Made by a program: the position numbers and the translations under genes. Below are positions 1-12,118 of a stretch of 64,000 bases of DNA, piece after piece. The DNA is from Heliopora coerulea. Lineage: Eukaryota; Cnidaria; Anthozoa; Scleralcyonacea; Helioporidae. The notes beneath the pieces were generated by a model. That model was not told the DNA's origin. It worked only from the letters and a program-made list of their open reading frames with translations, and ran no database searches. The first letter of the stretch is position 1. Each line of letters begins with the position of its first letter. The stretch is taken from positions 117,001 to 181,000 of the forward strand of contig JASJOG010000010.1 of the NCBI GenBank assembly GCA_030142905.1. Reading direction: 5' to 3'.

Positions 1-459
1 TCACTTGAACGACGTCAGTATCTTTACTAATTCATTACTATCAAATATAATTAAGTCTCTCGTTTCTTAGAAATGCCGCAAAGTGCGTTTTGTCTCCTTA
101 CCAAGAACATAGAAACCTTCGTAAACGAAATCAGTATGGCCAGAACAAGCCGCAGGTATGGAATAAAAGAAAAGAATAAAGTCAACTTTGCATGCATGTT
201 TGTGATAGTGCAAAACTTGAGCCAAACTCAGCTTTTACTATTTTCTTTTTAACTATTAGTCATAGTCCTTGATTTACCGCACGAATGACATGCTGCCAAC
301 AAGGTGAATGATTGATCGTTGGGTTACAAGTTTCTATTTGCCTAAGGCTGTGTTTTAGTTGATAAGGCAGTAATCCTTAAAATTACGATTTCTGCCTGGC
401 CCTTCGCTTGCCCAAGTATAGTGTCACGTGTGTCAGAATACTGTCGCGGCCACCATCTC
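1..459. other. Non-coding sequence, no gene seen
   Basis: No convincing reading frame, RNA gene or mobile-element end was recognised. A short piece near 361 (GATAAGGCAG) resembles the start of the tandem units that follow and may be a broken outer unit. Confidence 0.4.
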
Positions 460-1185
460 TTAACCCAATATTATCCTTAATCACAACGAGATAAGGCTCT
501 TTTCTCGACTTGGAAACGCTTTTAGAACAATGTGTCCAGTCAATGAATGTTATTTGTTTTATCATTTTTGGCGGGAAAACTTCATTTTAATAGCATTGGT
601 GCAGCTTGGCAGAGATATTCAGCTTCGACCCAATTCTACCCATAGTAATGACTTTCTGGCAGATAATGCCTTTATAAGGCGTTTTTCTTAAATTTGTAAA
701 CTTTTCCGAACCTGCGCTCAGAACAATGAACTTTCTGTTGATTGTCACTGTAGACCTGAAATCATTAGTTTACAACCATTAGGGGCGGTTTGGCAAATTT
801 TACCCATATCCAGGTAATTGTACTAGTAAGTTTAATAATATCCTTGATGAAATCTTATTTCAACGAGATAAGGCGTTTTCTTGACTTAGAAAAATTTTGA
901 AGACAACGTGTCCAATTAAATAACTTTTATTTATGTTATCATTTTTGACGGAAAAACATCATTTTAAAAGTATCGAGACAGTTTGGCAGAGATATCCAGC
1001 TTCGACCCCATTCTACTTCTGTTAATGGTATTCTAGTGGCCGATGCCTGTAAGCCCGTTCTTCTCAACTTTCCGTACCGAGCTCAAATCAATGAATTTTT
1101 TGTTTTGTTGCCACTTCTGACCCGAAAACATTAGTCTTAAAGCATTGGGACGGTTTGGCAAAGTTTTCCCATTTCCAGGTAATCC
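460..1185. repeat. Four diverged ~185 bp tandem units (375 bp dimer)
   Basis: Two successive ~375 bp blocks (about 460-828 and 829-1185) align along their whole length: AACGAGATAAGGC recurs at 484 and 859, GGCAGAGATAT(T/C)CAGCTTCGACCC at about 609 and 983, and CATTAG..GGCGGTTTGGCAAA-type text at 770 and 1136. Each block is itself two related halves of ~185 bp, since the TATAAGGCGTTTTTCTTAAA..CAGAACAATGAA stretch near 675 parallels the AGATAAGGCTCTTTTC..AGAACAATG stretch near 489. Divergence is considerable, so this is an old array. No coding frame runs through it. Confidence 0.6.
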
Positions 1186-2400
1186 CTTAAAACGGACGTA
1201 AAATCAAAAGGGGGTTAAAAGTAACGTTACGGTGATGCGTAGTTTACAAAGAAATATTCTGCGATTAAAGAACACGTAATTAATTGTATGAAATATTTTA
1301 AACAAGGTTTAAAGGTGCGCGCTTTTTATTTTTTATATGCTTGCTCCACAAAGTCGTCACTTACCTAGGTAAAAAAATGTTTAAATGATATAGCTGATTG
1401 GAGATTGGATGTTTCTCTTCATTTATTCCCAGAATGATGCTGAAATAGAATTTTTACACCCACTTTATTCTTCATCCAGCCAAGCCGATGTCTTGACTTA
1501 CATCCTATTCGATCTTTTCAGATGTGATTTGTACTACGTATGGTTCATTTTACAAGGATTTCCCAGATTTTTGCAGAGATGTTATTGGGTGACATTGATG
1601 GGAACTGAGGAGGTATAGTAAATGAAGTATGATTTTGCTATTTGTTCATATTATCCTTTCAAATTATTTTATTACCACAAATAGGTTACCAGTTCATACG
1701 CTGCTGTGGTGACGAATCACTAACTTCACAAAAAATTAAAAAAAAAAACAAAACAAAAACGAGTCTTGTATGCTGCACCTTGTCTATCGTATGGGTGACG
1801 GTGTTCTTGGTCTTTAACGTTGGTCAGTGGATGTCGTAAAGTTGTCGATCTGTGAGCAACACAAATGTTGTGAGGTCGTAAGATAAGTAAGATAATCCCA
1901 GACGTGCATTTGACGCAAGTTATCGTAGCTGTCACGGCAGTCAGATTGTTGATTTCGTTCGCTTTGTTGCTTTGGTAAGAACTGAGTTAAGTAGTCTGTC
2001 AGTATGCGTTTGTCTCCTGTAAACAGTAGTCGTCCGTAATCTGTCGTTGCCGCGTTTTACCAATTAGTGTTGAGGTACGGTGTTCCTTTCTCTCAGACCT
2101 CTTTGGCAAATTGTATGTCGCAGTTTTGTGAGTTAAGGTGACGTTAATAGTATCGTCAACGGATGTCCTTAGTCAGAGCGTCTCACAGGTCATAAGATGG
2201 TTGCAGGTCCAATCTCCATCTGGGGCTTGAAAATCGCTTTTCTGAGGATATACACTTGACGGACGTCCGCATATCATCCGTGATACCACCAAGTTCCCGC
2301 ACGTATATTTTGTATAACATTCATCTCATAGAATTTTGAACTTTTATTAAAGTTATATTTCTTGATACTTTGTCTTTTGATTTTTTTTGCGAGCGAGCTT
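1186..2400. other. Non-coding sequence, no gene seen
   Basis: Only short chance frames occur (longest under 70 codons). A purine-rich A run lies near 1735-1755. No splice-flanked coding block, tRNA or element end was recognised. Confidence 0.35.
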
Positions 2401-2404
2401 ATGA

Positions 2405-2612
2405 TTTCCATCCATCCATCCTTCGGACCGTCCATCGATCTATCTATCCATCCTTCTTTCCTATATATCTATCCATCCATCTATCTACCTCATATCCACC
2501 GATCCATCTATCCGTCCGTCCAACCATCCATCCATCCGTCCGTCCAACCATCCATCCATCCGTCCGTCCACCCATCCATCCATCCGTCAGTCTTCCTGTT
2601 TGCCTGTCTGTC
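2405..2612 (+). repeat. CCAT/CCGT minisatellite with a 20 bp higher-order unit
   Basis: Pyrimidine-rich tetranucleotide tract (TCCA, TCTA, TCCG). Between about 2510 and 2590 it resolves into three near-identical 20 bp units of the form CCATCCATCCGTCCGTCCAA. All long open frames across it (proline/serine/isoleucine repeats in several frames) are artefacts of the 4 bp period. Confidence 0.9.
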
Positions 2613-2896
2613 TAGTTATTGATAAACGAAAAGACAGAATATACATGTACTTATATACGTATATACATATATACACCAAATTGCATAAATTTTGGCAAAC
2701 ATAAACATGCTATTGTAAAAAGCATGAATAGGTAAGTCTGTTCAATCAACCTTAATACATTAAAGTGGCCAATGAATATTACCAAAAAATACAAATCATA
2801 TCTTCACTGACTGTTAGAGTTAGAATAAAATGAAGATACAAAGCTCTTAATATGTTCAAATGTTCATACGTTTTGTGCCATAATTTTTGCAATTTG

Positions 2897-2899
<3 letters not shown>

Positions 2900-2982
<83 letters not shown>

Positions 2983-3004
2983 TACATATACACATATACA
3001 CATA
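2900..3004. repeat. (TA)n microsatellite
   Basis: Two TA tracts separated by CAG near 2944, grading into TACATA and CACATA variants. The Tyr/Ile frames on both strands are the microsatellite read as codons. Confidence 0.95.
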
Positions 3005-6000
3005 ATCATGTGCCCCTACCACCTTCCATGCATATGTGCATGTGTATATCGATACGACAAGTTAATGATTTCCCTTTTTGTTTTCTTCATAAATTTGACA
3101 CGTTTTAGAATTACATGTGTATTTATATTTATATGTATATGTTTATGTGACGTAAACGTATATATTATACACTCACGTCTACGTCAATGTATGCGTATAC
3201 ATTTATATGGATATCTTTATCGGTGTATATATTTACATAAATATTCTTACAACAAAATACTTGAAGTAACCTTTTTTAATGAAAGTCGTGTATTTTTTGT
3301 CTTACTGTCCTTCTAATTGAAGATTATGTCAAATATGTTCAAGCTTCAATCGTTCTCTTTCAGTTTGTAGATTCATGTCTCGCAATTCAGTTGTGGTACT
3401 ACGGAGGGGGAACGGAATTTAACAACCACGTTAAGGTTTCGTTTTACTGTTCCCTATAAAGCATGTTGCGATATCGAGAATGTCTTTTCTGACCTCGTTT
3501 CTCCTATACTTGGGTATTCTCTCCAAATGGTTAAAGTTAGAGAAATGTCATCCTCATATCTCTAACATGGTTCATTTCTCTAACTTCTCGGACAAGAGTG
3601 TTATTCCATTTACTACGTGGTAAAGTACTTCTCATGGGGCATCTTACTGCAGTTACTAGGCTTCTTGTTTCTATATTTGTTTTTTGCACCCATTTGAATC
3701 ATGTGGATCTGTTTCTTGAACTGTTTTGTCATGTTCTCTTTGGGAGTGATTTATCACAATAGTAGTCCCAGTAAAACTATTTTCATATTTATTAATCCTA
3801 TCCTTTTTGTTCTTTTTCTCTCAGAGGAAAATCAGACATTTTGTTCATACTCTGCGTCTTTTGAAAAATAAGAGTCAAGTCGTGTTCAGTGATATCCACT
3901 GTGCAGTGAACTCCATTATCGAAGATATGCACAAACAAACAAATGTTGGATGTTTAATAAGGAATCTTGTAATGGTCTTCATTTTCATAAAATCCTCTTC
4001 ACAAAATATGAACTTGGGCAATATATTCTATAAGGTATTCTCATCATTTGACTCTATTTAGTAAAGCAATTAGTTGTTTGTTTCTTCTACGATTTCATTT
4101 ATTGGACCTGCTTCTTTTCCAGTCACAATATTATCCCTTGAACCCAATAGTATTAGAGCCAGTAAGCATACAAATTACTGAGTTTACGTGATGGTTTGTA
4201 CTGTGGCGTGTGTAATTGAGTTATGGATACACGCGGGATGTTGGGGGAGCATGAAGAAAGCGCGAAAGTAGCTGAGAATAACTCTAGCATTTTAAGAGTA
4301 TAAAAATACAGGATTTTTAGCGCCCTTTTTTGAGTTTGCAGACTATTTTATACAATAATTCAAATACTATTTAATAATTTAGGAGGAAAATACAAAGGAA
4401 AATCATGAACGTATCGCGTCTCTAAATGTGATAAAAATAAGCTTACTTCTCTCAAGAAATTTTTACGGTTTAGAAAACATTAATTTTCAACCTTTCCTTG
4501 TGATTTAGGGTATTAGCTGATTCGTTTTTGAAGTCATTTAACAAACCTGTAGTACATGATTTATTTGATCTTAAGCACTCCTGCTCGTTTTTTAAATATT
4601 ACATATAAAATGGTGTTCCTAGTTTACAAACAGTTATATTAGCTCTAGAGATGCTTCAAGACTTTCGAAAAGTTCAGAAACTTATTGCGGCGGATTCACA
4701 CAAAGGCGTCTCCCGGCGCGCCCCTTCCCCCATTTTAAACATCAATATTCTTTTTTCGTCGTTGCATGGCCTTTTTTTATTAAATTAAACAATACAAAGA
4801 CTGTATAAGCACCCAAAATCTTACACACCCGCAGCCTCCTACATCCTAGCATTTGCATCGTCAGGGGTCCAACAGGTCCGACACACGTCGGACTAATATT
4901 TAATGTAAAAGTAATCTATAAATATAATCTTCCTGGTGCACCCTCTAAATGTGCTAAAGTTGATGTGCTTTTTTCTTTTTTTTTTTTTTTTTTTTTTTTT
5001 TGGGGGGGGGGTTGAGGAGGTAAATCCATTCGCAAAATTGTGACAGTTGTTCAGGTCTGTGTTTTCCGATTTCGTCACCAGCTCGCATCCATCGCAACTA
5101 TTTATATCCCGTTGTTATCTCGACATGGCAGCATGTAGCTTTTATTTTGGTAAACGTAACAGATGTAAGTTCTGGCACGTAGATTGAACAAATTAATAAA
5201 CCGTTTGAGGTTAGCCTATCTTAAGCCGTGTTTTGCATGATACTAGCTTTCCCTCGACGTCTTATGCCCGGACTTCTTAAAGTTCGTCAACTAACAAAGA
5301 ATTTCTAGCAAAATTTAGTGCATTGCTTTAGTTTCCAAAGTTAAGGTCATAAAAGCAGTAACCTGCTGAAATGCTTCCCAGAGATCGTGGGGAATGTAAT
5401 TTTGAGCCCCTAAAACTAAAAAATTTTCTGGGAGATCAGACTCCTAGACCCTACTAGATGATTCACGGCTTGGCCACCTGGGTACCAGGACAAAAAAGCA
5501 AAACTTTTATTGGCGTACCCACTGGATCCGCTCTTGAATTAAGCTTCTAGCTCGTATTTTTGTTACGCTTTTCTCTAGTCATACAATACCCCGCGTGTTT
5601 AATTTATATCACACTGTATTAACACGGAAAACTTTGGTTAAAGTTTAAATTGCGTAAACGTTTTTCATCCGATCTTATATTTTTATGGTCCAGATAACAA
5701 CAGTTCTTTTTTTCAGTTTTTATCGTTCAGTTTTTATGACCTACCGACGGTTGTAAAAAAACAGTTATCAAATTTAACCGTTCAAAGGTTAAATTTAACA
5801 ACGACTAGCTATTACTAACGCCTATACGTTTGCAAGATAAAAAGAAATTTGATTTTCTCATACTTTGTCTCAATAAAGATCTTTGCTAACTTTTGGGTTC
5901 AGTTTTTATTTTTGCCGTTCTGAAGCGACCAGAATCATCCCTGAAAAGCCTTGATTTTATTTTTTTGCTTGCAAGCCAAAATTAAAACTGAAACTGGAAA

Positions 6001-7591
6001 AAAGAAACCATATCGTTAAAATATCGTCTTTCATCAGCCATTTGCTACTTCCAGATAAGAACATTAAATATTATTTTTCAGGACAGAAGTATCCTTTTAA
6101 CTTGATTTTTATGCACAAATTAGTTTGGCTAAATGCTAGGAAAAAGTTTGACAGCGTTTCGAAAACAGCGTTCTTGGGCTGTCTCAACAATTTCATTCAT
6201 CAATTCTAAGAGGATTGTTGCTAACATTAATTCACGAATGTTCGATTACTACAGATTCAGCGAGGTTGATCGTCATAATCGAAGCAGCGATCATTCATTG
6301 TAGAATGTGTCAAATGATATTCGATCGTTTCCAACACCTGGTTTTCAAATGAAATCGTTAGATTTAAGGTTCGCATGTTAAAGTACGGGCTAACTTGTAA
6401 ACCTTTCACTCACTTTAAACTACTTGTTAGTTCCTAAAAAAGTTAAAGATTTAGCGACAACACTGCCATTATAGTTAACTTAAAGGCTTTTCTTATTCTC
6501 TTTTCTTTTCTTTCGTTTTATTTTAGTTTAAAATTAAAATAATCAGGTGGCTAAAATGTTTTTACCCATCTTGGCCTTTTGGAAGGTCAACGGCGGACAT
6601 GGTATATGGCACATAAGCCGGCTGACGAAGTTGAAGATCCGAAGATATAAGTTTGACTTTCAGTCATATTTTTCTCCCTGTAAATTTGTTCGATGTCCTT
6701 GTCTACATAGTCTAAGCTTATTTGCTGGGTAGAATTTCCAGTTGATACATTCCTTGTTTCCGTTAGCATTGGTGAACATCAGAATCACATATCAGTCGGT
6801 TTCTTAGTCAAGGTCAACAATTCTGAAGAGTCTTCCGATTGTATTCCTCTTTGCAATCAGCTGGTTTGTTTAAAGTACTTAAACTTGTTTCACCAGTTTT
6901 GCTGTCTCTTTTGCTCAATCTTCACTTTGTTTCTGATTGGCTCAACTTTTTAAGACGCTGCCTAACTGAATCGGCTATCGGCTTAGGGGTACAAGCTTTG
7001 AAGCTATTTGCCGAATTTGTGATGTCATCTTGTTGAGTTTGCCAGGATATGTCCCCTTGCCTGACTTTCATATTGCATCAGTCATCTCCTGTTTAGTCGG
7101 TTTTTCACCATCTTTTGCTGCTTCGAAGCGCTGTGAAGTAGCGTGTGGGAGTCGTTTTCACTGACAGTGTCACGGTCCTGCGCTTAACAGCTATGATGGT
7201 GAGACAGTTTATAAGTTTGTAAGAAAGGCCCTTACTGAAAATGAGCGCTTTAAATCTAATTATTTATTTTTCAAACAGAATCTCGGTAATGGTCGAATGT
7301 CGTTTGATAAATCCTGCAATAAATGGTCACTGATTCATGGCGTCGTTAGTCATTACGCTGAACCTACCCGAATTCGCGGTAATCAAACTTTCCTAAATTA
7401 ATGTCAACGAAAATCCACACTATGGATGAATCAAAGTCGAAAGTGATCAATAGAATTACAGTGGAAGGAAGTTATAGTTCATGTCGTAAGATCACTTCTG
7501 ATACAGTCATTGAGAACAAATTTGGAAGCAAGTCATAAATTGTACATTTTTATGTCGTCGTAAAGAAATATTTCCTCTTTTTTTTTTTCTT
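3005..7591. other. 4.6 kb of intergenic or intronic sequence
   Basis: No convincing exon was found. A T21/G9 homopolymer junction lies at about 4978-5011. Because a 3'-terminal exon on the + strand follows at 7640, part of this stretch is probably intron and upstream exons of that gene could be here, but none of the short frames (for example near 3807, 6547 or 6839) shows both acceptor and donor sites plus convincing protein composition. Confidence 0.35.
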
Positions 7592-7639
7592 TTGTTTTTC
7601 AAAAATATTTTTTATATAATTATATTTTATCTTTTTCAG

Positions 7640-7921
7640 TTGACAGAACAACTCCCCACACATTATGCACTGGATTTCGTATTGGACTGGTTGGAAGAAA
7701 CGTTTAGTGTTAGTGAAAAATCATTATTTCGATTATCGTATGAGTATCGTTATCTCAACCAAGCAGATTTTATAAAACTTCTTCACGACATTTACACTAA
7801 ATTTAATGAGTTTATCAATCATCAAGAAAACGACGCCTTAGACGAGATACAGTTTAAAGTTGGTGATCTTCATCAGAGATTTAAAACAATTTGTAAATTA
7901 TTGAAGAATGGAACCGAGTAA
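7640..7921 (+). CDS. 3'-terminal coding exon of an unrecognised gene
   Basis: An open stretch of 93 codons begins right after a textbook acceptor (polypyrimidine tract ending TTTTTCAG at 7632-7639) and ends with TAA at 7919-7921. The signal AATAAA follows at 7966-7971, 45 bases after the stop. The encoded segment is hydrophilic and apparently helical, with many aromatic and charged residues (contains LDFVLDWLEE and FKVGDLHQRFKTICKLL), no membrane segment and no motif I recognise. The 16 codons upstream in the same frame are intron. Phase 0 entry is assumed because LTEQ follows directly. No upstream exon was identified, so gene identity stays open. Protein-like composition, acceptor and polyadenylation signal together support a real host exon rather than a transposon fragment. 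Confidence 0.6.
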   Translation: MTEQLPTHYALDFVLDWLEETFSVSEKSLFRLSYEYRYLNQADFIKLLHDIYTKFNEFINHQENDALDEIQFKVGDLHQRFKTICKLLKNGTE

Positions 7922-7965
7922 GGAATACTATCCGTATTTTTGTAAAAATGCTGTGAATATGATAA

Positions 7966-7971
7966 AATAAA
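7966..7971 (+). terminator. Polyadenylation signal AATAAA
   Basis: Canonical hexamer 45 bases downstream of the stop codon of the preceding exon, with a T/G-rich stretch (GTCGTTGGAAATGTTTCATG) after it. Confidence 0.6.
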
Positions 7972-7979
7972 GTTCAGTC

Positions 7980-9440
7980 GTTGGAAATGTTTCATGTTTA
8001 TGATCTTTTGAACCCAATGACCAGTTCCCTTTATATACCTGCTGAATACAACTGCCAGAATGCCTTTCGAAATCTTGTTTGTAATGTTTGTAATCGGAGC
8101 AATTGTCTTTCTAATCGCTTTGAGAATTTAATGCTTGAAAGAAAATGAAAAACCCGCAAGGTATTCTGGTAGATGTGTTCAGCTGAGGTAATAAGGGGAA
8201 CCGGGTGACGCGTCATACATCAGCTTATGGGAATAAAGTTCATCAACTTCTCTACCAATTTACTACAGCTAGAAGTGTATTTTGACTCTTTCCCGCCATG
8301 ATCAGTCTTCCATTATTTTATTTTGACTAAAGCCAGACGATTTTACTCGTCAAGTGGACACATCCTCCCGGTAAATGTTAAGCCTATTCTCGTATGAAGA
8401 AAATGTATTTATATGATTATTTCAATCATTATTACATACATATTTATTATAAGGCTTAGCTCGTTATCCAATGTGTAGGCAAAATTATGCTCAGTGATCG
8501 GGTGCCTAACAGAGCAGCACGTTTTGATGGGAAAATTTTTGCGTTGTGTGAAGACAAACTAGGTTGTGATTTGCTTTACAAAAGATTAAGAACTTAATAT
8601 GCTCAAGGTGTGGATAAATCCGTTCAACGATCGTTTTAACTGGAAAACTAGGTGAACAGATAGAAATAAACACGACCTCAAAGGTAAAAACAACTCTCTT
8701 TCCCTCTCCTTCTTTCCTCTCCTCTCTCCCCCTCTCCACTTTCCCTCGCTCCTAGAGTAAAACAAAAAGGCAATCCTTGAAGGATTATTCAAAACCAGCT
8801 TTTTTTTCATATCAGCTTCAAAAGATGTCTTTAGAACAGATTAATATTTAATATTTACATATTACTACTACCCACTGAATTGATTTAATAATTTGATGTG
8901 TTCCAAAAATAATTTTTATTCGTCTCAACGAAAGTACAAATTAAAATTCTCCTTGCACAATTGCGCGTAATTCAAAGATATGTTCTACACCAACAGGCCT
9001 CCGTTACTGCTGTCACAGGAAATATTTTAAGTACAAACGTACGTTTGTATTTTTTTTGCTTCCTACGAAAATTTGACATTTGGGAGCGAGCGTATGTTTT
9101 CTTTATCGTTATTCATCACTTAACAAAATTACGTCTACTCCATCATGAACTCCTTGCAATAGTAGTTCTCCTTGGTATGTAATGATTTTTCTCTTTTTTG
9201 CTGCTTTGAGTGTGCCAACAAGAGCTGAAAAGGGAAACAAAATAGTTTACTAAATAACAAATAAACATGTCCATCTGCGTGTAACCTCCCTTTGAAGTTA
9301 TTGTTGTCTGGTTAGAATAGCAACTGCATGTAGATGATAGTTGATTTTCTTATGACTGAGTACAACTTTAATTAACCTTAACCTGTAAAATGTATGGCTT
9401 TTCTTCAGATATCTGGATAAAAGACAAAAACTAGGAGTGT
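7980..9440. other. Intergenic sequence, no gene seen
   Basis: Contains a polypyrimidine tract at about 8698-8752 (CT-rich), which explains the Arg/Glu-rich frames on the minus strand. No coding or RNA feature is supported. Confidence 0.35.
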
Positions 9441-9444
9441 CAGC

Positions 9445-10335
9445 CCATATCATTCTCGTCCCCAGATCCCATAACTTTTCTTAGATATGCCACACAAAAA
9501 GTGTCGTGGCCCTGAAGACTCACAGACTGTCTAATGAAACTGGCTAATTGAATACAATAAATTGAATAGGAGGTATATGGTCCTCTGACCTATATATAAC
9601 TGGACTGCTGAAGAACTCCAAACCAGTGTCCCTAAAAAGATGGCGTCATGCATGGGTCCTTGTGTTCATGAATGTGTTCATTCTACGTACCACTAACCAA
9701 GATTGCTGGCTCAGGTTATTACAAGCATCAATGACTAATTAAGTGTCGTATAATATTCCCCGGAATGGTTCGTTTACAGAACCAAGGGATGCGAGGAGTT
9801 AGGACAATCACTTGACAAATGAACACCAAATAAATGGTTGAAGTTTCAGTTTGTTTTTGGAAAACGCAATCAATTTAAAACTCGTTTCCTTTCTGCTGAA
9901 ACTTTTCGGCGAATACTTCCTAAACCCCTGGTTCCATAATTAACGATAACCAATGATGGAAAATATTGTACATACAAAATATCCAAAGTTTTTCGAAAGG
10001 ACTCATAAAACGTCCATAACTCTGTTAAAAACACAGATCAGTGATCACTACCATTAGCAAAAAGACCCATAAATTTCAGCGTAGACGCCATCTTTGTTGG
10101 GGCCACTTCTTGCCACTCAAAAGTAGTGGGGACAAGCAGTCCAGTTACATATTGGTCATTAATATGGTCACGCTTTGGTAAGCAAAACCGGATGTCCTGA
10201 TATTTATAACATCGGGTGTCTGTACCTCCACAGCCTTAAAACACTTCGTGCGGTAACGCTAAGAAATGTGACGGGTTTTGGGGGACAAGAATGATCCAAT
10301 ATTTAAACACCAAGCATGAGCTGACGAAACGAGGT
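9445..10335. mobile_element. Foldback (long inverted repeat) element, unclassified
   Basis: The left part (about 9455-9680) reappears inverted at about 10070-10300. Diagnostic matches are TAACTGGACTGCT at 9597 against its complement at 10137-10149, AAAGATGGCGTC at 9637 against GACGCCATCTTTG at 10083, and ATCATTCTCGTCCCC at 9460 against its inverted version near 10285. Arms are diverged (roughly 65-75 percent by eye) around a spacer of about 400 bp. No open frame of transposase character is present, so this is a non-autonomous element or foldback MITE. Exact ends and target duplication could not be fixed. Confidence 0.45.
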
Positions 10336-11814
10336 GAAGACTTTTTTGACTAACTTTATGGTGATTGGATAGAGGAAGAAACACTCTATAATGTTTTATC
10401 TAGCTTCCGACTCCAATCAGTATTAAGGGACAAAATCAACCTGAAATTTCTCAAAATTTTTGCGTTGTAACGAAATCACATGTTAAACTGTCTCGATACT
10501 GATTTCCCCTCTTTTATGGCATGGATTATTAATGAGATTTAGTTATTCAATCATGAAGTGAAAATGATCGACAGCAACATAAATCTTTCGATATTTTTTA
10601 CCTGAATGGGAATTCACATTGCACAAAGACGTAAAATAGACCAACCAAGGAAAGGGTTGATATGTCCTTTAACGTAACACTGTAATAAGCACAATGCACA
10701 TCAGGACTCAGTCGTTAAAAAGACGATTAATGCAAATCCAGAATCAAAAATTTCTCCGCTGTTTTATTTTATGTTTTCATTGCCTATGTGAATTCTAACC
10801 TCAGAGTAGCAAACCTATTTAACTTCATATGTAGAAATTTTGACTGCAAAATTATCATTACCTGTAATCCACAATTTAGGAAAACCGTCTTTTCAACTGA
10901 ACAATAGGGCCTCGAATAACCGAGAATTAATAACACTTCATTTGCTTGACTACATGCATCGTCAAGTTTGAAAGACATTACCTTCAAATAGATTGGCACA
11001 TTTATCATCTGAAAACAATGTTCCAAATTTGACAGATATTTTACCATCTGCTCCTGGCGATCCAAGTCTTTTGATTTCCTGAACAAGCAGCTTTATTTCA
11101 TGATCCACATTCATTCTAAGAGAGTACACATACTATTACAAACCATAAGAAGCACGTTTTTGGTTTAGACAGAGATTCCGCTAGAGCAGCAAATGCCGGT
11201 TTTTACCTGTAAAAAATCGTCTAGTACCGACAAAATTTTAAGTTGCTGGCTTCTTGTACCGATAAATTTTGTTTTTGGCGTTAAGATTTTATTGCTGCAA
11301 TATAGACTACAGTCATACACCGCCAATCAAAACATGATGATTGATCTAATCTTTCTAATTCTTACACCAAAGTTAACCGTTTTCGGTTGAGTTAAAATTG
11401 TCACCATGAGATTGGCGAATAAGTTTGTATTGAGTACATGTGTTGCTGCCGAACGTAAATATACACTGAATATATAATTGAAAACGAGTTAATGGGATTA
11501 AAATACCTACATAAATAACAATCGAGACACCTATTTTTTGAGGCTAAATATGCGAATTAAAAAGTTTATTAACCAACCGTTACGATTGTTCCAAAAAAGA
11601 AAGGGTGTAGTGGTATCCCGTAACTATTTTTTATGTTAGATATGGCTCATAAGGTGAACCGACTGTACATGACTCTGCACCAAAAAAATTCACACCGGCA
11701 AAGGGGTACAAGCCAGCTATAGAGGGAAGCGGAATCTCTATCAGAGATACTGGTCACATTCCCCACGGAACTGTCCGTTACTGTATGTACAATTCTGTAC
11801 AACTGTGCGTGAAT
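10336..11814. other. Non-coding sequence, no gene seen
   Basis: The longest frame (minus, about 10784-11086, 100 codons) has no recognisable domain and lacks supporting splice or polyadenylation context. I do not call it a gene. Confidence 0.35.
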
Positions 11815-12118
11815 GGGTGCTGGTGGCACAGTGGTAGTGAATCTGTCTCTCACCACTGTGACTAAGGTTCGATTCAGGCTCCCTGCAGTTATCTGATTAA
11901 ATTATCAGATTAGATTAATCTGATTACCTTGGCCACATGTGAGAAGAGTGTTGTCCAGTTTGAATCTACCAAGCATCGTAGGTTTTCTCCGAGCACTCCG
12001 GTTTCCTCCTGTAGTAACACTGGACCCATGAGGAGTAGCCCTTACTGGACCTCTAGGGAGAGCAGCTTAGGTAACTGATAGGGTTATCCAGTATAAATAA
12101 AGACACTTTACACTTTAA
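11815..12118 (+). mobile_element. tRNA-derived SINE with conserved central domain
   Basis: The head carries an A-box-like TGGCACAGTGGTAGTGA (about 11822-11838) and a B-box GGTTCGATTC (11867-11876), the spacing expected for a tRNA-type RNA polymerase III promoter. The body contains GGTTTTCTCCGAGCACTCCG followed by GTTTCCTCCTG (about 11982-12010); this kind of motif occurs in deeply conserved metazoan SINE central domains (I recall it as Nin-DC-like; not verified). The 3' end is TAAATAAAGACACTTTACAC-type sequence rather than a poly-A tail. It has no coding capacity and would depend on a LINE for movement. Confidence 0.65.

Noticed and set aside
2362..2622. Pro/Ser/Ile/His repeat protein
   Set aside because: Tetranucleotide minisatellite open in several frames.
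2852..3316. 154-codon frame over the AT repeat
   Set aside because: Tyr/Ile repeat from (TA)n read as codons; mirrored on the other strand.
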